From Coprinopsis marcescibilis (taxonomy: Eukaryota; Basidiomycota; Agaricomycetes; Agaricales; Psathyrellaceae), in the NCBI GenBank assembly GCA_004369085.1, contig ML210324.1, positions 1 through 48,760 of the forward strand: DNA of 48,760 nt, read 5' to 3'. This document shows, one piece after another, positions 31,577-43,630 of this stretch. The notes beneath the pieces are model-generated. The model ran no database searches and was not told the DNA's origin. It saw nothing but the letters and a program-made list of their open reading frames with translations. The position numbers and the translations under genes were made by a program. The number at the start of each line of letters is the position of its first letter. Position 1 is the stretch's first letter.

Positions 31577-33800
31577 GTTTACTTGCCTAGGCCTGTTGGT
31601 ATGAGAGACGGAACAGACTCCTGTATGAGTGATGAGAAAATGTAGTGCGAATGTGAATGTTTTGAGTGAGAGAGCAGGGGGAAAGAAGGAAGATGGGGAG
31701 GGCAGGCGTTTTGGTCAAACATATAATTCCATTAGGAGGCTTGGTATTTGATCATATTTGTTTTGTCGCGTCATGGTCTTCCTGGACGAACTGGTTCGGT
31801 CTGTCAACGCAGAGGCAGAGCGGACCAGTTCTGTTTTTCCGTGCTCGGACTGCAGCAGGGTTAACGTTGAGAGACGGTTTGGGTATACATAGAACCATTC
31901 ATTATTCAATCGCGAATAAATGTACTTAAATGAACGTTTGAACCTTGTTCATACTCCCGTTTCCCGGCCCTTACGCGGCCGGGTTTCCCAATGACGTCCA
32001 TACCAGAATCATTAGTATTTCGTAGATTGCTCAAATTCCATCTCTATTGAACTGAACTGTTGTTCGTCCGGACCAGCATTTGGTATAATCGCCCAAGATG
32101 CACCTACTTGTTCGATGTGGTACACGTAATCCCCATGATCTGAGTCCGATGTTCAAACGTTCACCAGTGGTTCTCAGGGAGGACAAGGTGGGGAACATGT
32201 AGGGCCGGCAAAGACACAGCCGGCTGTCTCTCCATCAACCTTTTACCGTTCATAACCATCTCCGAATGGAAGTCAGCGAAGAAGGATTCAACGCGCTACT
32301 AAGCTCTCTGTACAACTTACGTTTGGGACAGAAAATGGTGGTACTATCACAGGACTCAACTGCAATTGACAATGTCAGATCTGGCGGTCAAGATCTCTGC
32401 TCCATGATCGCATAGGTGACCGGTGACCAATACCTATCTCAACTTCGATTTCTCTGTATGTGGCGCTAATAATCCTGATACATGTAAGTACATGTACCTT
32501 TGCGATCTATGTGTCTTGCTTTACATGGAGATTTCGCTGACATTTGGTGGAACAGCTCTCGGCACTATGACCAGCTACCACTTGGAAAACATTTAGATGA
32601 AGGGTCGCGATAGAAGCAAGAACAAAAGGTACACCCGGCCTCACCCTCACTTTCCGCCGTCGCTAGCACACATTCTATGCGCGCAACCCTTAATGTGGCA
32701 GTGAGTGGCACACAGGTTGCAAGGTAGCTCGGCGACAGAGCTTAGGTCGCTGCCTGTGGAAGCTTCTTGTATTTTGCTATCCGATGGGGATTGCAAATGC
32801 GATCAAGCGCACCAATTATCAGTGATTCGTCACCTTGGGCTCTGTCATTCCACAGGGAGATATGTTTACTTTCGTAAGCGCTCAGATGAGGTACGCAAAG
32901 CTGTGTCGGGTTCCGCGGTTGTAAAACTCTGCACTTCAAGTCAGGATTTCTCAGCGAGCCGGTTTGCTACTCATTTGCTACTCGTAGTGTCCGATTGTAT
33001 AACACGAAATCGACTACATGGCCTTTGAGATATCACTCACACAGGGCTTGGTGAAATGCCTAGAATAGTTGCACACTTCCATGTAGGTCCATACACCGTT
33101 ATCGGCAGGGTTAAGCACCTGTATGCTATTTCTGCCTATTGTCGGAAGTAAATAATCTTGTGGAGCGGACTGTTAAGCGCCCGCAAATTGCCGCGCCTTG
33201 AGCCATAGCGTCTGCGGCGGCGTGATTGGGATCTCTATTGAATGGATGCCCATCTAGTCTAGGAGCTAGGTTTCCTGATTTTTACCATTCTCCGGAACAG
33301 TATCTCCGAGCTCGATAAAAACCGCTGATCACCTGAGAGCCCCCAGTTGTTCAAGCTAAGCTGAGGTTAATGTGAACGCCGCAAAGGTACCGCCCGAAAT
33401 GGGCTCCTTTCAATTCTACGTCTTTTTGCGCCATGATAATATCTGGGCCGGCGGATCAGGCCTCAGGCGCCAGGCCCGATTGAAGTCAATCCTCGGCAAA
33501 TTGACTCGGACATTTATTGACATGGTCCGATTTCTTCAAGTACTACACGTTTAGTCGTGCCCACGACCCAAGAGATATCACAGAGCCTTCGATCAGTTTC
33601 ACACCACATGCTGTGAAGATTCAAAAGTGCAATTATGGACTCGACTTTCAAACGGACATGGTTACTGATTGATGTTATCGATATCGATGTGGCATCGCAA
33701 TACATACTTCAAAGGTGAAGAATCAAGAATAGGGGTACAATCTTGGTACATGCACTGTAATGATTGAGTTGGCCTGACAGGCATCTGCAACTTGACAAGC
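31577..33800. other. spacer between the two DUF6699-like genes
   Basis: No supported coding sequence in about 2.2 kb. The first part is presumably the promoter of the copy at 30866-31510. Short open frames near 32705-33028 and 33372-33554 lack recognisable motifs. Confidence 0.4.
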
Positions 33801-34463
33801 TCAGTGAGCATCAGTGCGTATAGATAGGATCCAGACGCCAGGCTCAACGTCGCTGGGACGAAGGCCTCCCCAGAACCAATTCTGTTCGGGACTCGGACCT
33901 GTGCTGTCTAATGTCCGGCTTCGGAGAAAGGGTCGCAATTGCTGATCAGCGCAGTGCACCCATTGAGAATAATGTCGCTCAGATAGCGTTATTTGCATAT
34001 CCGACTCTGTCGGCGTACTGACAGCCACGGGCTCCAGGAGAAGTCCCGTCTTAGGCTGTTGCTCCCTTCGTCCAGCACACGCGAGCTGGAGGCGAGGCAT
34101 ATCGACAGCGCGGCTCAGACCTCGTTGGCTGTCAACTGCGCGATGAATTGAGATGAGGACGTCGAGGATGGAAACCATCCCATTTGTAAGGTGTGGGGTG
34201 TAGGGAAAGACTACGACGGGGCGTTCGAGCGCCAGAGAACGGATCGACATTGACGAAGTCGGAGGAACTGTTGCAGGCTGGAGAGTCCAATATTCGCTCG
34301 TTCCCCACGGGCACGAGGCATAGCTTGGCGTATGCTGCATATGCCATCGGATTTGTACAATGGGAGTGTCTTCGAGAAGGGCATTGACTTTTATGTGCCT
34401 GACATCCGTGCAAGGCAAGGGTACAGGTGCTAGCATCCGTTTTTGTGGTCTTTGGGATGCCAT
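33801..34463 (-). CDS. DUF6699-like protein, copy 2
   Basis: Single-exon ATG frame of 220 aa, same strand and architecture as the gene at 30866-31510: RSLALERPVVVFPYTPHL, then VSILDVLISIHRAV, then ERHYSQWVHCADQQ, and the C-terminal QNWFWGGLRPSDVEPGVWIL. Sequence similarity to copy 1 is concentrated in the DVL.xIH helix and the W.W.G....EPGVWIL end; the rest differs, so the duplication is old or the genes were acquired separately. It belongs to the same uncharacterised family, with no catalytic signature. Confidence 0.72.
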   Translation of the reverse strand: MASQRPQKRMLAPVPLPCTDVRHIKVNALLEDTPIVQIRWHMQHTPSYASCPWGTSEYWTLQPATVPPTSSMSIRSLALERPVVVFPYTPHLTNGMVSILDVLISIHRAVDSQRGLSRAVDMPRLQLACAGRREQQPKTGLLLEPVAVSTPTESDMQITLSERHYSQWVHCADQQLRPFLRSRTLDSTGPSPEQNWFWGGLRPSDVEPGVWILSIRTDAH

Positions 34464-35488
34464 TGTTCGCGTAGGAGATGATGAAGGTTTGGGGGGTTTG
34501 AAACGTAGAGTGACGCACTATTCACCGAATGTACGCGCCTTTTATATGAGGGTGGAATGTTATGTACATAAAATCTTGCATGCATCACTGGCTTAGGCGT
34601 CACGAACCGGTGTTCAGATATTACGACCGGTCTGGTAACCGGCCGGTGTTCAAATACATACGTTCTCATTACACTTCGTTCGGTACATGTCATATCTATA
34701 GTTCTGCGAGATTAGCTTTCGCCATCTTTTGTACCTGGGTCCTCGTGGTACACCAAATTTACTTGTATGCTTAAGATTTACTGACCAGCGAAAGGACAGA
34801 GCCGAAGCTGTCGACTCAGACAGAAAACCCGCTATAATGGTCGTATCAGGACACTCTTTACGACCGGATACTCCGCCATATGCCTACCTCTTCCTGTATT
34901 ATACATATCAAGGCCTATGGGCCTTGGTCATTTCAAGTTCTAACTAGGTAATGTTAACCGGGGACGAGTTACAAGAAGGAATTCACACACATCACAACTT
35001 CGACTCTTACGCCGCTATCTTGCCACAAGTCAATATTCAATGGAGAGAAGCAGATTCGCTGCTGCTTTAGAACCGTGGTGGCTACAATCTTTCCCACCTT
35101 ACTCTTCGAAGTTCACAGTGAGATAGTTCCGCCTCCCTTGTGACTAGGATCAGAAATGAGTTGCTGCGACGGGGATCAACGTCACGGTTTAGAATCAGAC
35201 CACCGGGTTTTACTTACGGATGTGCAAGGCCTCCCAAATAAGACAGAATCTATCGCGAAAACATTGTACATCTCAACTTCCGCTTCCAATTTAGGATCAT
35301 CTAAGGTTTAGATCCCGAGTACACTAATTAGGTTGCCGGACGTTTGTGAGAATGTGTCAAAACCGCACACCTGCGACGAATACCCTCGAATACCCTTGCG
35401 TTGAGAGACTTGATCAATCACGGGTTTCAAACACTGAATCCCATTGCTCTGATTGCCCGGATAATCCATTTATTGGCGTCTTCTGGAT
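34464..35488. other. intergenic stretch, no supported gene
   Basis: AT-rich spacer. Near 34605-34640 the motif ACCGGTGTTCA/ACCGGTCTGGTAACCGGCCGGTGTTCA is a small imperfect repeat. Nothing else was recognised. Confidence 0.35.
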
Positions 35489-35750
35489 TCAAGTTGCGAT
35501 CCACTCTTTGACCAGAACAGCCGATTGAGGAAGATTAGTCGAGACGAACGGTGGAGATGGTCGTTCCGGCGAAGGCAGTGTATTTGGGACTATTACCATT
35601 ACCCAGCTGTGCCACAAGTAGAACGCCGAGTTTAGACTAAGTGAAGCACCAATGACGAGGCGGTATTGGTACTCGCGCAGACCAAGTATCTCAGCTATGT
35701 CTGGACCGACTTGGATCGCATATGCATAGTAGCCGGGCCTTTACTCTATC
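35489..35750 (-). CDS. orphan exon-like open segment, family not recognised
   Basis: A stop-free minus-strand segment beginning after an acceptor-like GTAAAG and ending at TGA 35489. It reads RPGYYAYAIQVGPDIAEILG, then LREYQYRLVIGASLSLNSAF and YLWHSWVMVI. The composition looks protein-like and unlike random AT-rich sequence. No ATG or convincing upstream exon was found, and the adjoining subtilase-like gene already has its own stop at 35907. It may be the last exon of a decayed gene. Confidence 0.3.
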
Positions 35751-35869
35751 CAAGGATCGAGTCGGTATCACGGTGAGTGGAAGGCTAGTTCAAGTTAACT
35801 CGGATTGGCACGGAGCACATAGGAAAGTAGGTATTGGTACTCTGCGAAAAACTTCTCGAGCTACGAAAG

Positions 35870-38800
35870 CGATGTACTTAAAGGGGTGGTACAATTTGAT
35901 AAACTTTCAAGCAGAGCCCAACTGCAGCAAATTATTTGCCGTCCCGGCGGCTGATGACGAGGCTCAGCATGCGGAGAATACACCATAACCCAAGCACACT
36001 ACTCACGGAGACCACTTATGACGTTCTTGACACTGAGGTCTTTGAGCTTCTGTTGCATAGCTGCAGGAGAGATGTTTCCATCCTTAGAGATCAGATACGC
36101 GATAGCTCCAGCGACGTGTGCAGACGCCTAAAGTGCGGTCTCAGTCTCAGTATCTGTGAAGGGATGGGTAACCGGGATACGTACCATTGAAGTTCCCCAT
36201 TGAGGATAGGACGGCTTTGAAATCATAAGTCCTGTCAGTGGGCGCTTAAATAGGAAGGAATGGGTGGCGTACATCCTCATACCTGTCCCAGGACGGGTTA
36301 TTGGCGGTCCAGATTAGGTCACCTGGGGCGAAGATATCGATAAGGGGACCATGATTGGAGAACCCTGCACGAGCATCATTAATGTCGGTGGCACCCACTG
36401 TGATGACGGTTGGTACCCGTGCTGGCGAAGGTGATTCTGACTTGGAGAGATCGACGCCCTCGTCCCCAGAACCTATCTAAATGTTCGTGTCGATCACGGT
36501 GTGTCCTCCGGAGTAGGCTCGAGCGTGCACTCACGACTACATGGATACCCTTCGCGACGAGCTAAAATGACCGGGAGAGTAAAAGGCCCATCAACTCATG
36601 GTGGATTGTACGAATAGCAGGAAGCTTACGTTGGCGGCTGCGTTATCTAAGGGGATAGATGCCGCGAAGCCTTGTGCCTTGCCTCGCATCGACTGAAGGT
36701 GAGCAACTGCAGGTCGTCCCCTTGCAGTGGCATTCTTGAAGACAAAATCAAATCCAGAGATACTAGTAAGAATGTGATTAGGATCTCCGGTGGGTTGGAG
36801 AGCGATCGCAGTGACACAACAACTCACATGTTGACAAGGGATCCTTCTCTGTACATATGTGGGTTAGGTCATTACTGCGTCTAATCTGAGACAGTCAAAT
36901 TTGACTCTACCTGACAGTTCCCTCTCGATTCATCGAGAAGACGTTGACAGTGATTAAAGTTACTTTCTAAGAACGGAATTTGGCAGTCAATACACGAAGT
37001 TTGAGACAGGACGTTGACGTTTTACAGACCTTCGCTACACCTAACCGACGACCACCAACTACACCTCTTGAGCGAAGGCGCAATCGCCGATTCAGCAGTA
37101 CTCAACTAATGCGATGCTCTTAAGTACTCACCCAACGTGCGTCCCTCCAGAGAAGTATCCGTAAGAGCCTCCGAAACCTCTGCCACACCGTGTATTTCAG
37201 TCATCGCTAGGGTTCAGGATGTCCACAATGCTCGACTCACGGGTCATGTGTGTTGGCTCCAAACCTTGAGCGAGACTCAAAGTCCAGCTGCATACAAGTT
37301 CAGTACACGTTCATTTTCCCCAAGGGCATCCGATGAGCTCACGTGTTGGCCCCAGACACCTTTTATAGTTATATATGTGAACTCAACACCTTGTCGCTTC
37401 TCGAAGATCAAACGTACCAGAATCTGATATAAGAACTTGAGTGGGAGATCAAAGGTACAAAGCTGAGACACATACCGAGAAGAAATACGTCTACTCCTTC
37501 CCCAGCCGCCGAATTATCGTAGGTATACTTAAAGTTGAGAGGTCTATTTGTGCGTCAGTATGTACGCCCAGCGACATATGCGGGGGCGTACTCAGCATTG
37601 GAGGTATTCAATTTCTGACGTTGAGTAATTCTACTCAGGCCCCACGGTGCATTGGTCCTGAAATTATCATCAGATTAGTATTGACATGACGGCCGCATCA
37701 TAGAGCATCCTTACTGAGTGACAATCCCTGGGCCTGGAGTTCCAGACGCATAAGTGGGGACCCCAGTACGAATTAGGTCAATCGAGGCGTGAACATCATT
37801 TGGCTCGGTGGAGATAGATGAGCCTGAAGCAACGGGGAAACCGTCCTCCGCAATATTCAAGACATCGTCGGAGGCCCTCAGATCGTTCAAGGCGGCTTCG
37901 CTCAAATGAGCTACGAGCAAAAATTATCAGACCAAGTCAGGACCTGTGAATTTACACAAAAACTAACCAGCAAAGCCGTTGATTACGTCCCATTCAATCG
38001 TGTCGCTATCGGAAAGCTTGAGTTTGCGAATCCATTCCGCCCGAGATACACTTGGCTTGAGTTCGACGATGTACTTGCCAGAAGTCTCTCCGTTGTAGGT
38101 CTGGATCGACTTCAAGGCAGGGACTGCAAGGACTCTTGGGGTTACCAGAAGGATAGAGACAGCAACGAAGACGCTGTTAAAGCGCATAGTGATAGATGAG
38201 ATAGAAGGAGGTCCTTATTGCCCACTTTCTTTCAAACCATCCTGGTCAGGCTTTATACAGCGGACGACAGCACACATGAGAAGGTCGTCAATTCAGAAGT
38301 TGGATTCTTCCGACACCAATCCGGATCCGCGCGCCTTGTTGGATGTACGAAGAGTATTCGTTTACACGTCCTTGAAGGATTGATGAGAACACACAGCCTA
38401 TACGAGGTTTTCTATCCCATTAATTCAACTCAGGCGTGTCCGATGCAGCTCTGTAATGGAAAAACTATACTCACGGGGTACCAGGTGCTCGTGGTTTACA
38501 TACCCAGGAAGTCAATAGCTTGCGCAATACTTTCCTTTAACAACACAAGGAGAGAGGGTATATAGGAACACTGCTTCTGCCGAGATACAAATGACGCACA
38601 AACGGCGCACATCGATGATCCCTGCTTCCACGCGAGAGGTCAGTTGTCCGGAATGGGAGTTGCGAACCTTGGTTCTTGTGTGCATCACGGGCGCTGCTGT
38701 CAGTCCGAGTAGACCGGTTTGTGTGGGCGTGCACAAAAACCTTCCTGTCGCCTTACACTGGCATGATCTGAACAGAGCAATATAGGTACACAGTTTCGGT

Positions 38801-39130
38801 TACCACCAGTGAAACTTCATGACCATCCAATTTCGAAGGAAATCTACGTCTGAATGTCCCGTTGGTATAACATCACCCACAGAATCGGCGGGAAAAAACA
38901 TACCAAATGCGTAAGACACATACGGAACCGCCGAATTCTCGACTTCTTTCGCTTACGCAGACGATGAGCCGAGGATAAACCACGTTTCGTTGCCGCAAAC
39001 CACGGTGTTGATGGTACGCGGTCAAGTCGTCAATGAGCGCAATGGCGAGTAGCTTATCATCGTGGAAGAAACCCATAACCAGTCAAGAGTGCGCGGACCT
39101 AAGCTAGCCATCATTATCAAGGCTATCCTC
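35870..39130. repeat. duplicated block, full-length copy (subtilase locus)
   Basis: This block, comprising the subtilase-like gene and about 0.9 kb of its upstream DNA, is matched in the same orientation by 44265-45220. Matching runs to both ends: GATAAACTTTCAAGCAG at the gene's 3' side, and upstream ATTCTTCC.ACACCAATC.GGATCCGCGCG, TTCCTTTAACAACACAAGGAGAG and GCGGGAAAAAACA.ACCAAAT. The second copy lacks about 2.2 kb in the middle. Confidence 0.8.
35907..38187 (-). CDS. S8 subtilase-like secreted protein with I9 propeptide; catalytic residues substituted
   Basis: Seventeen minus-strand exons: 37968..38187, 37715..37910, 37592..37657, 37476..37543, 37418..37423, 37343..37389, 37241..37287, 37132..37179, 37030..37066, 36911..36966, 36828..36848, 36630..36762, 36535..36561, 36323..36476, 36185..36231, 36007..36127, 35907..35950. 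Sum 1338 nt, 445 aa, ending in TGA. A signal peptide ([16 protein letters not shown]) is followed by an I9 inhibitor propeptide ([36 protein letters not shown]). The protease domain shows [12 protein letters not shown] (catalytic Asp in a 6-nt microexon), SGGTHVGGVVGG (family HGTHVAGT: the catalytic His is replaced by Gly), LGVAKKVTLITV, GIHVVIGSGDEG (family AAGN: oxyanion Asn replaced), [21 protein letters not shown], and [21 protein letters not shown] with the Ser. One required intron (37390..37417) is only 28 nt, and the FAPG-to-GTSM stretch is short. It could be an inactive pseudo-protease or a decaying gene. Confidence 0.72.
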
Positions 39131-39211
39131 TTCTGTCCAGTCTCTGCCAGGTGTGAGATGTGGGTCTGAATGACAATCGTAGCTAGTTGAAGGTCAGCAA
39201 CCGAAAGTGTT
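38188..39211. other. upstream region of the subtilase-like gene
   Basis: Promoter side of the minus-strand subtilase-like gene and 3' flank of the isoleucyl-tRNA synthetase. Much of it is retained in the second copy at 44400-45220. No gene supported. Confidence 0.45.
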
Positions 39212-42200
39212 TCAATTGGCATTCCTGGTAAACCCAATAGCCTCTACACATCGCGAACATATGCTATCATCGACTTGACGCGTATATGTCCAACAGCGGG
39301 GACATTTATGTGCGGGGGCCGGTCGGATGCGGATCGTTATTCCCGGGGCTATTTAAAGTGGACCATTAGCGAGGATTCTTCTGGTGGCAGAGAAAGAAAA
39401 AAGGGCATACCTTGGTGCGAGTTGGTAGGTAACTCGTTAGTAGTACTGCTCCCCACCTGAACATTCGTAGTGTATTCCCATGTGGGTTGAGGGGACTGTC
39501 CGGGTTCTTTTTGGCTTGGAAGTGTAATCGAAGCATCAGAGACGATGAAAATGGTTTTCAAGATCTCCGCTATCATTCAAACCAGAAAGAAGATGATCAG
39601 CCTTCGTTCGTATCACCGATAAAAGAAAAGCAAAAACGCAGTTAGAAGAGAGTGGGATACACACCTCCTTGCTCAGCAATCACTGAGATAGGCTCGGTCC
39701 CTACTTGAGCCTCGTCGGGGATGATGATATCAACGCCAGCTTCCAGTGAGCTGCGTATATGTCTAAGTAAGCAAAGGCGCAAGCGCAAAATCAATATTCC
39801 ACAGAATCGATGGCGATGTGCTCCAACTCCAACTCACCCATCCTTGCGTGCACGTTCAAGCAACGGAGAAACCGCTGCCCTCAACTCGCGATACATCCCC
39901 ACCTTCCTTGATGCATCAAGGTCTTGCCATTCCGGACCCTAGGCAATAGTCGTTGATCAGTGATAAGCACCAGTCGCAACCCACCAGCACAATGCCCATC
40001 AGAAAAAAATGTGGCCAAAAAAAGCTAAAACGCTTCATGTAATTTCTCGGATGACGGACGCACCAGTGGTTTCCAGGGTGTCATAAACACAGACCCAGAC
40101 TCGCCGTTTTTCCTCCAGGTGGCATGGATTTCTTCGGCGAGGTGTGGGAGGATTGGCGCCATTATTTTAGTTAGTGAATGCAGGATCTGTGAGGTTCGGT
40201 TCAGTTCAATTCTGCCCGGTTCAACATTAGGCAACAAGGAACATTGGATACGTTGTGACGTTGTGTTTTCGTCCTTTGCCGTAGGACGTGCGCCACAAGG
40301 GAGGGGGAGGGAGAGAGAGAGAGAGGGGAGAGAGAGGAGAGAGAGAGAGGAGAGAGAGAGAGAGGGGGGGATGAGACAGACGTACATGTTTAAGCACAGT
40401 GACGACACCCCTCCGTTCAACGCTGTCAACCGGATTGGCATAAAGACAGTCCTTGGTGATGTCGAAATAAAACGATGATAGGGTGATGTTGGAGAAGTGT
40501 GTTAGCGCACCGACGACTGGAGTGTATGCGTGCTTCAGATATAGCGAACCCCCACCAGAAACAACAGCGACGTACCTTTAGGGAAATTATAAGTAGAATA
40601 GCCTTCCAAAGCCTTCTGTTCTAGAATATATAGCTCATGCATCACATACTTCGCAACCTAAACAATGCACGATCGCACGTTAGCAACATCCCTCCCTCAT
40701 TCTTAAAATCCCTTTGGGTATGGGGTACATACCAAATCTAAATCCTCTCGAGCGACATCCTCAACGACACATCTCCCCTCCACTCCATCAATATTCCCAA
40801 GACAGAACCTCGCCGAATTCCTAATCTTTCGATAGGATTCCGCAGTCTGCGTAAGGATGGTAGGCCCGATGGACATATCGCCCCAACACTCTACACTCCC
40901 TGCCCAAAGTCGTAGGATGTCGGCTCCGTAGGCCGGTTCTTTCTTCTTGTCCTAAAACCGCATGACGTTCGTCAGTAATCCATAGCTGGACGGATAGTAA
41001 CGAAAGAAAAGATAAAAAGCACAAACCTTTCCACCGTTAATAACCGTCAACGGACTAACGATATTCCCCAGTGACTTGCTCATCTTCCTGCCCTTCTCAT
41101 CCAGCACCATCCCGTGCGTTATCAAAGTCCCATACGGACTCGAAGGTTTGGTCCCCTCAGCTGTCGACCCAACCCGCGTGAGCAACTGGCTCTGGAACCA
41201 ACCTCGATGCTGATCAGACCCCTCCAAACAGACATCCGCAGAGAACATGCGCTCTCCATCCGTCTGGTTTGCAATCATCCCCGGAATCATACTCCACGAA
41301 GTCCCGCTATCAAACCACACATCCATCGTATCCGTTCCCCTCCTAAACATCGTCTCCACATCCACATCCACTTCCCCTTTTGCTGCTTCTGTCTTCGCCT
41401 GCGCTAGCAGTTCGGGGGTAAGGAGGTCTGTGATTGGTCCGGACCACCAATAACTGACGCCTTTCTTATCCAGAACTTCTAGGATATGATCGAGAGTTTT
41501 GGAATCTAGGATGGCTTTGTCTGTGGATGTCGAGTACAGTGCGGGAATCGGGACGCCCCAGACGCGTTGACGGGATATGCACCACTCAGAGCGGGAGCGG
41601 ACGAATGATTCAAGGCGGTTTCGGGCTATGGGAAGGCAACGCGTCAGCGAAATACGAAGCACGAGAACGGGGCTGTGAAACAGGGCGCACATATTGCGGG
41701 GTAGAAAGATACATCCTGTAACGCATCTAAGGCATCTTGCTTGATATCGTCCAAATTCGCAAACCACTGCGACGTAGCACTAAAAACAGCGCAAACACCA
41801 GTTAGCCTCAAAAACTAGCCAACAGATGCTAAGAGCACGTACGTCATAATGATCGGTTCATCCGTCTTCCAATCGTACGGATACCGATGCTTGATGCGCT
41901 GGATCTTCACCAGGTTCCCAACCTCTTTCAAGAGGTCTACCGTAGCCCTCGATCCATCTTTCAAAACGCTTTTCCCAACCAAAGCTTCCTCAGATTGCCT
42001 CCCAACGACATCTCCGACAGTTGACAGGAACTCTCCTGCGGGGCCCACATGGCACAGGATGCTGTCTGGGTTGTCGATGAGGCCTAGCGAGCGGAAAGCA
42101 TGGTAATCTTCAGGGCCATGAGCAGGTGCGCAGTGTACCAAACCAGTACCAGAGTCAGATTTGACGTGACCCGAGTGGACGACCGGTAGGCGCTCTTGGC

Positions 42201-43630
42201 GAGCAGAGGGCAGGTCGGCGAAAATCGGTTTATATGACGCGTTGACGAGCTGAGAGCCAGGGAAGCGAGCGAGGATTTGGGTTGGCCCTAAAACGTTGCC
42301 CAATGATTCGAGTCTGTCCACTGCTGCAATGAAAGCTTGCTCTTTAAACTGCGAATCCTCGTTTGTGGGCTTGACGAGGGCGTATTCGAGCTCAGAGTTC
42401 ACGGCAATTCCCTGTGAAGTGTCAATACGACGAATTTACTTCTGAGGGTTCGTGACACATACCATATTCGCGGTCAATGTCCAAGGCGTCGTAGTCCAAA
42501 CAAGCAACTTGACGTTGGATAATGATGAGGTCATCGACCGCAGCTCGTCGTTCATACCAGACCCTTGCAAGTCGAGGTCGAATGTCACGAAAACGGAGTG
42601 AGAGACGTGGTCGTCCTTATAGACCAGTTCGGCTTCTGCAAGTGCGGACCTTGAAGAGGGTGAATAGTGGACGGGTCGGTAGTGTCGGTATATCAGCCCC
42701 TTTTCAACCATCTTTTGGAAGATTCGAAGTTGTCGCATTTCGTACTGGTGGTCTATACACGCGTCAGGACATACATATAGACATAACAGCCACCTAACGC
42801 AGCGACTTACCCAAAGTCCTGTATGTCCGGTCCTTGGAATCCCAGTCCGCCATGATTCCTAGGGTTCTGAATTGAGCCTTCTGAGATTCGACTTCGCGTA
42901 GAGCAGTTGCATTGGCAGCGGTTCTGATCTTTTCTGGAGGAAGTTGCGTAGCTGAGATCTGTGCGAGGTCAGGTAGGTCGCAAGAGGTCATAGATAAACA
43001 GTACAAACTTTGAGGTCTTTCAGGGTCTTGTTTTCGATCGGGAGGCCATGGCAATCCCATCCTGGAACGTAGCTTAAAGAACATTTTAGCCACTACTTCA
43101 TAGGGGATCACAACACACGTACTGTATTTTTCGACCCTGGAGGAGTTGGAACCGGTTGATAATGTCCTTCAAAACCTTGTTCAACGCGTGTCCTGTCGTA
43201 TATTGCCATGTGAGATGGATGAGCTATCTCTAAAGACCACACCCATACCCATATGTAAGTCTCCATTCGCGTACGGAGGCCCGTCATGGAACACAAACAA
43301 AGGTCCTTTCGCATTCTCCCACTATCCATAGTACACAGGTGAGCTTGCTTATACGGCCGGATAGTAAGTAGCGGAGTGTCATACCTGCCAACGATATAGA
43401 TTGTCGCAAGTCAGTTCCCTAAACTTGCCCTCTATCTCTTTAGTATTGCTCCAGAGTGGAAATGATGTCTTTGGGAGAAGGAGAGACTTTGCAAAGGCCT
43501 TGTCCTCCGAATTATTACTCTTCCCGACGTCCGAGGTGTATCGTTGTCGACGGGTATGGTGGTGTATCTGTGAGGGGGCAGTCCATAGTCGACTTCTAAG
43601 TAGACTAGGACATGTAGTCCTAGCAAGCAT
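39212..43630 (-). CDS. isoleucyl-tRNA synthetase, mitochondrial
   Basis: Class I synthetase charging mitochondrial tRNA-Ile. Seventeen minus-strand exons: 43385..43630, 43249..43321, 43133..43192, 43009..43072, 42811..42959, 42463..42752, 41843..42411, 41691..41779, 41037..41625, 40733..40951, 40576..40657, 40386..40516, 40064..40187, 39838..39938, 39665..39750, 39411..39569, 39212..39348. Sum 3168 nt, 1055 aa. The Arg/Ser-rich N-terminus ([27 protein letters not shown]) is a mitochondrial presequence. The HIGH motif is GDLHMGHALNK, split by intron 3. [13 protein letters not shown], the CP1 editing-domain [10 protein letters not shown] and [56 protein letters not shown] and the KMSKS loop [10 protein letters not shown] follow. 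The anticodon-binding helices include [14 protein letters not shown] and [15 protein letters not shown]. The C-terminal zinc site HKCPRCW....CSRC ends in IGFTRNAN. Introns of 49-198 nt are more frequent than in neighbours. Homologous to yeast ISM1. Confidence 0.95.
40300..40371 (+). repeat. GA-rich microsatellite inside an IleRS intron
   Basis: An imperfect (GA)n/(GGGAGA)n tract on the plus strand, polypyrimidine on the transcribed strand. It lies in intron 40188..40385, which at 198 nt is several times longer than the other introns of this gene; expansion of the tract explains much of the excess. Confidence 0.9.

Noticed and set aside
36283..36476. Alternative donor at 36282 for the exon encoding FAPG
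   Set aside because: Using it keeps more residues between FAPG and the Ser motif but puts GTSM out of frame and leads to a stop. The donor at 36322 gives a continuous frame, so it was preferred, although the stretch is then short.
40025..40441. Continuous minus-strand 138-codon frame through the GA tract
   Set aside because: The part translated as Ser/Leu repeats is the pyrimidine-rich intron 40188-40385; splicing [12 protein letters not shown] restores the synthetase sequence.
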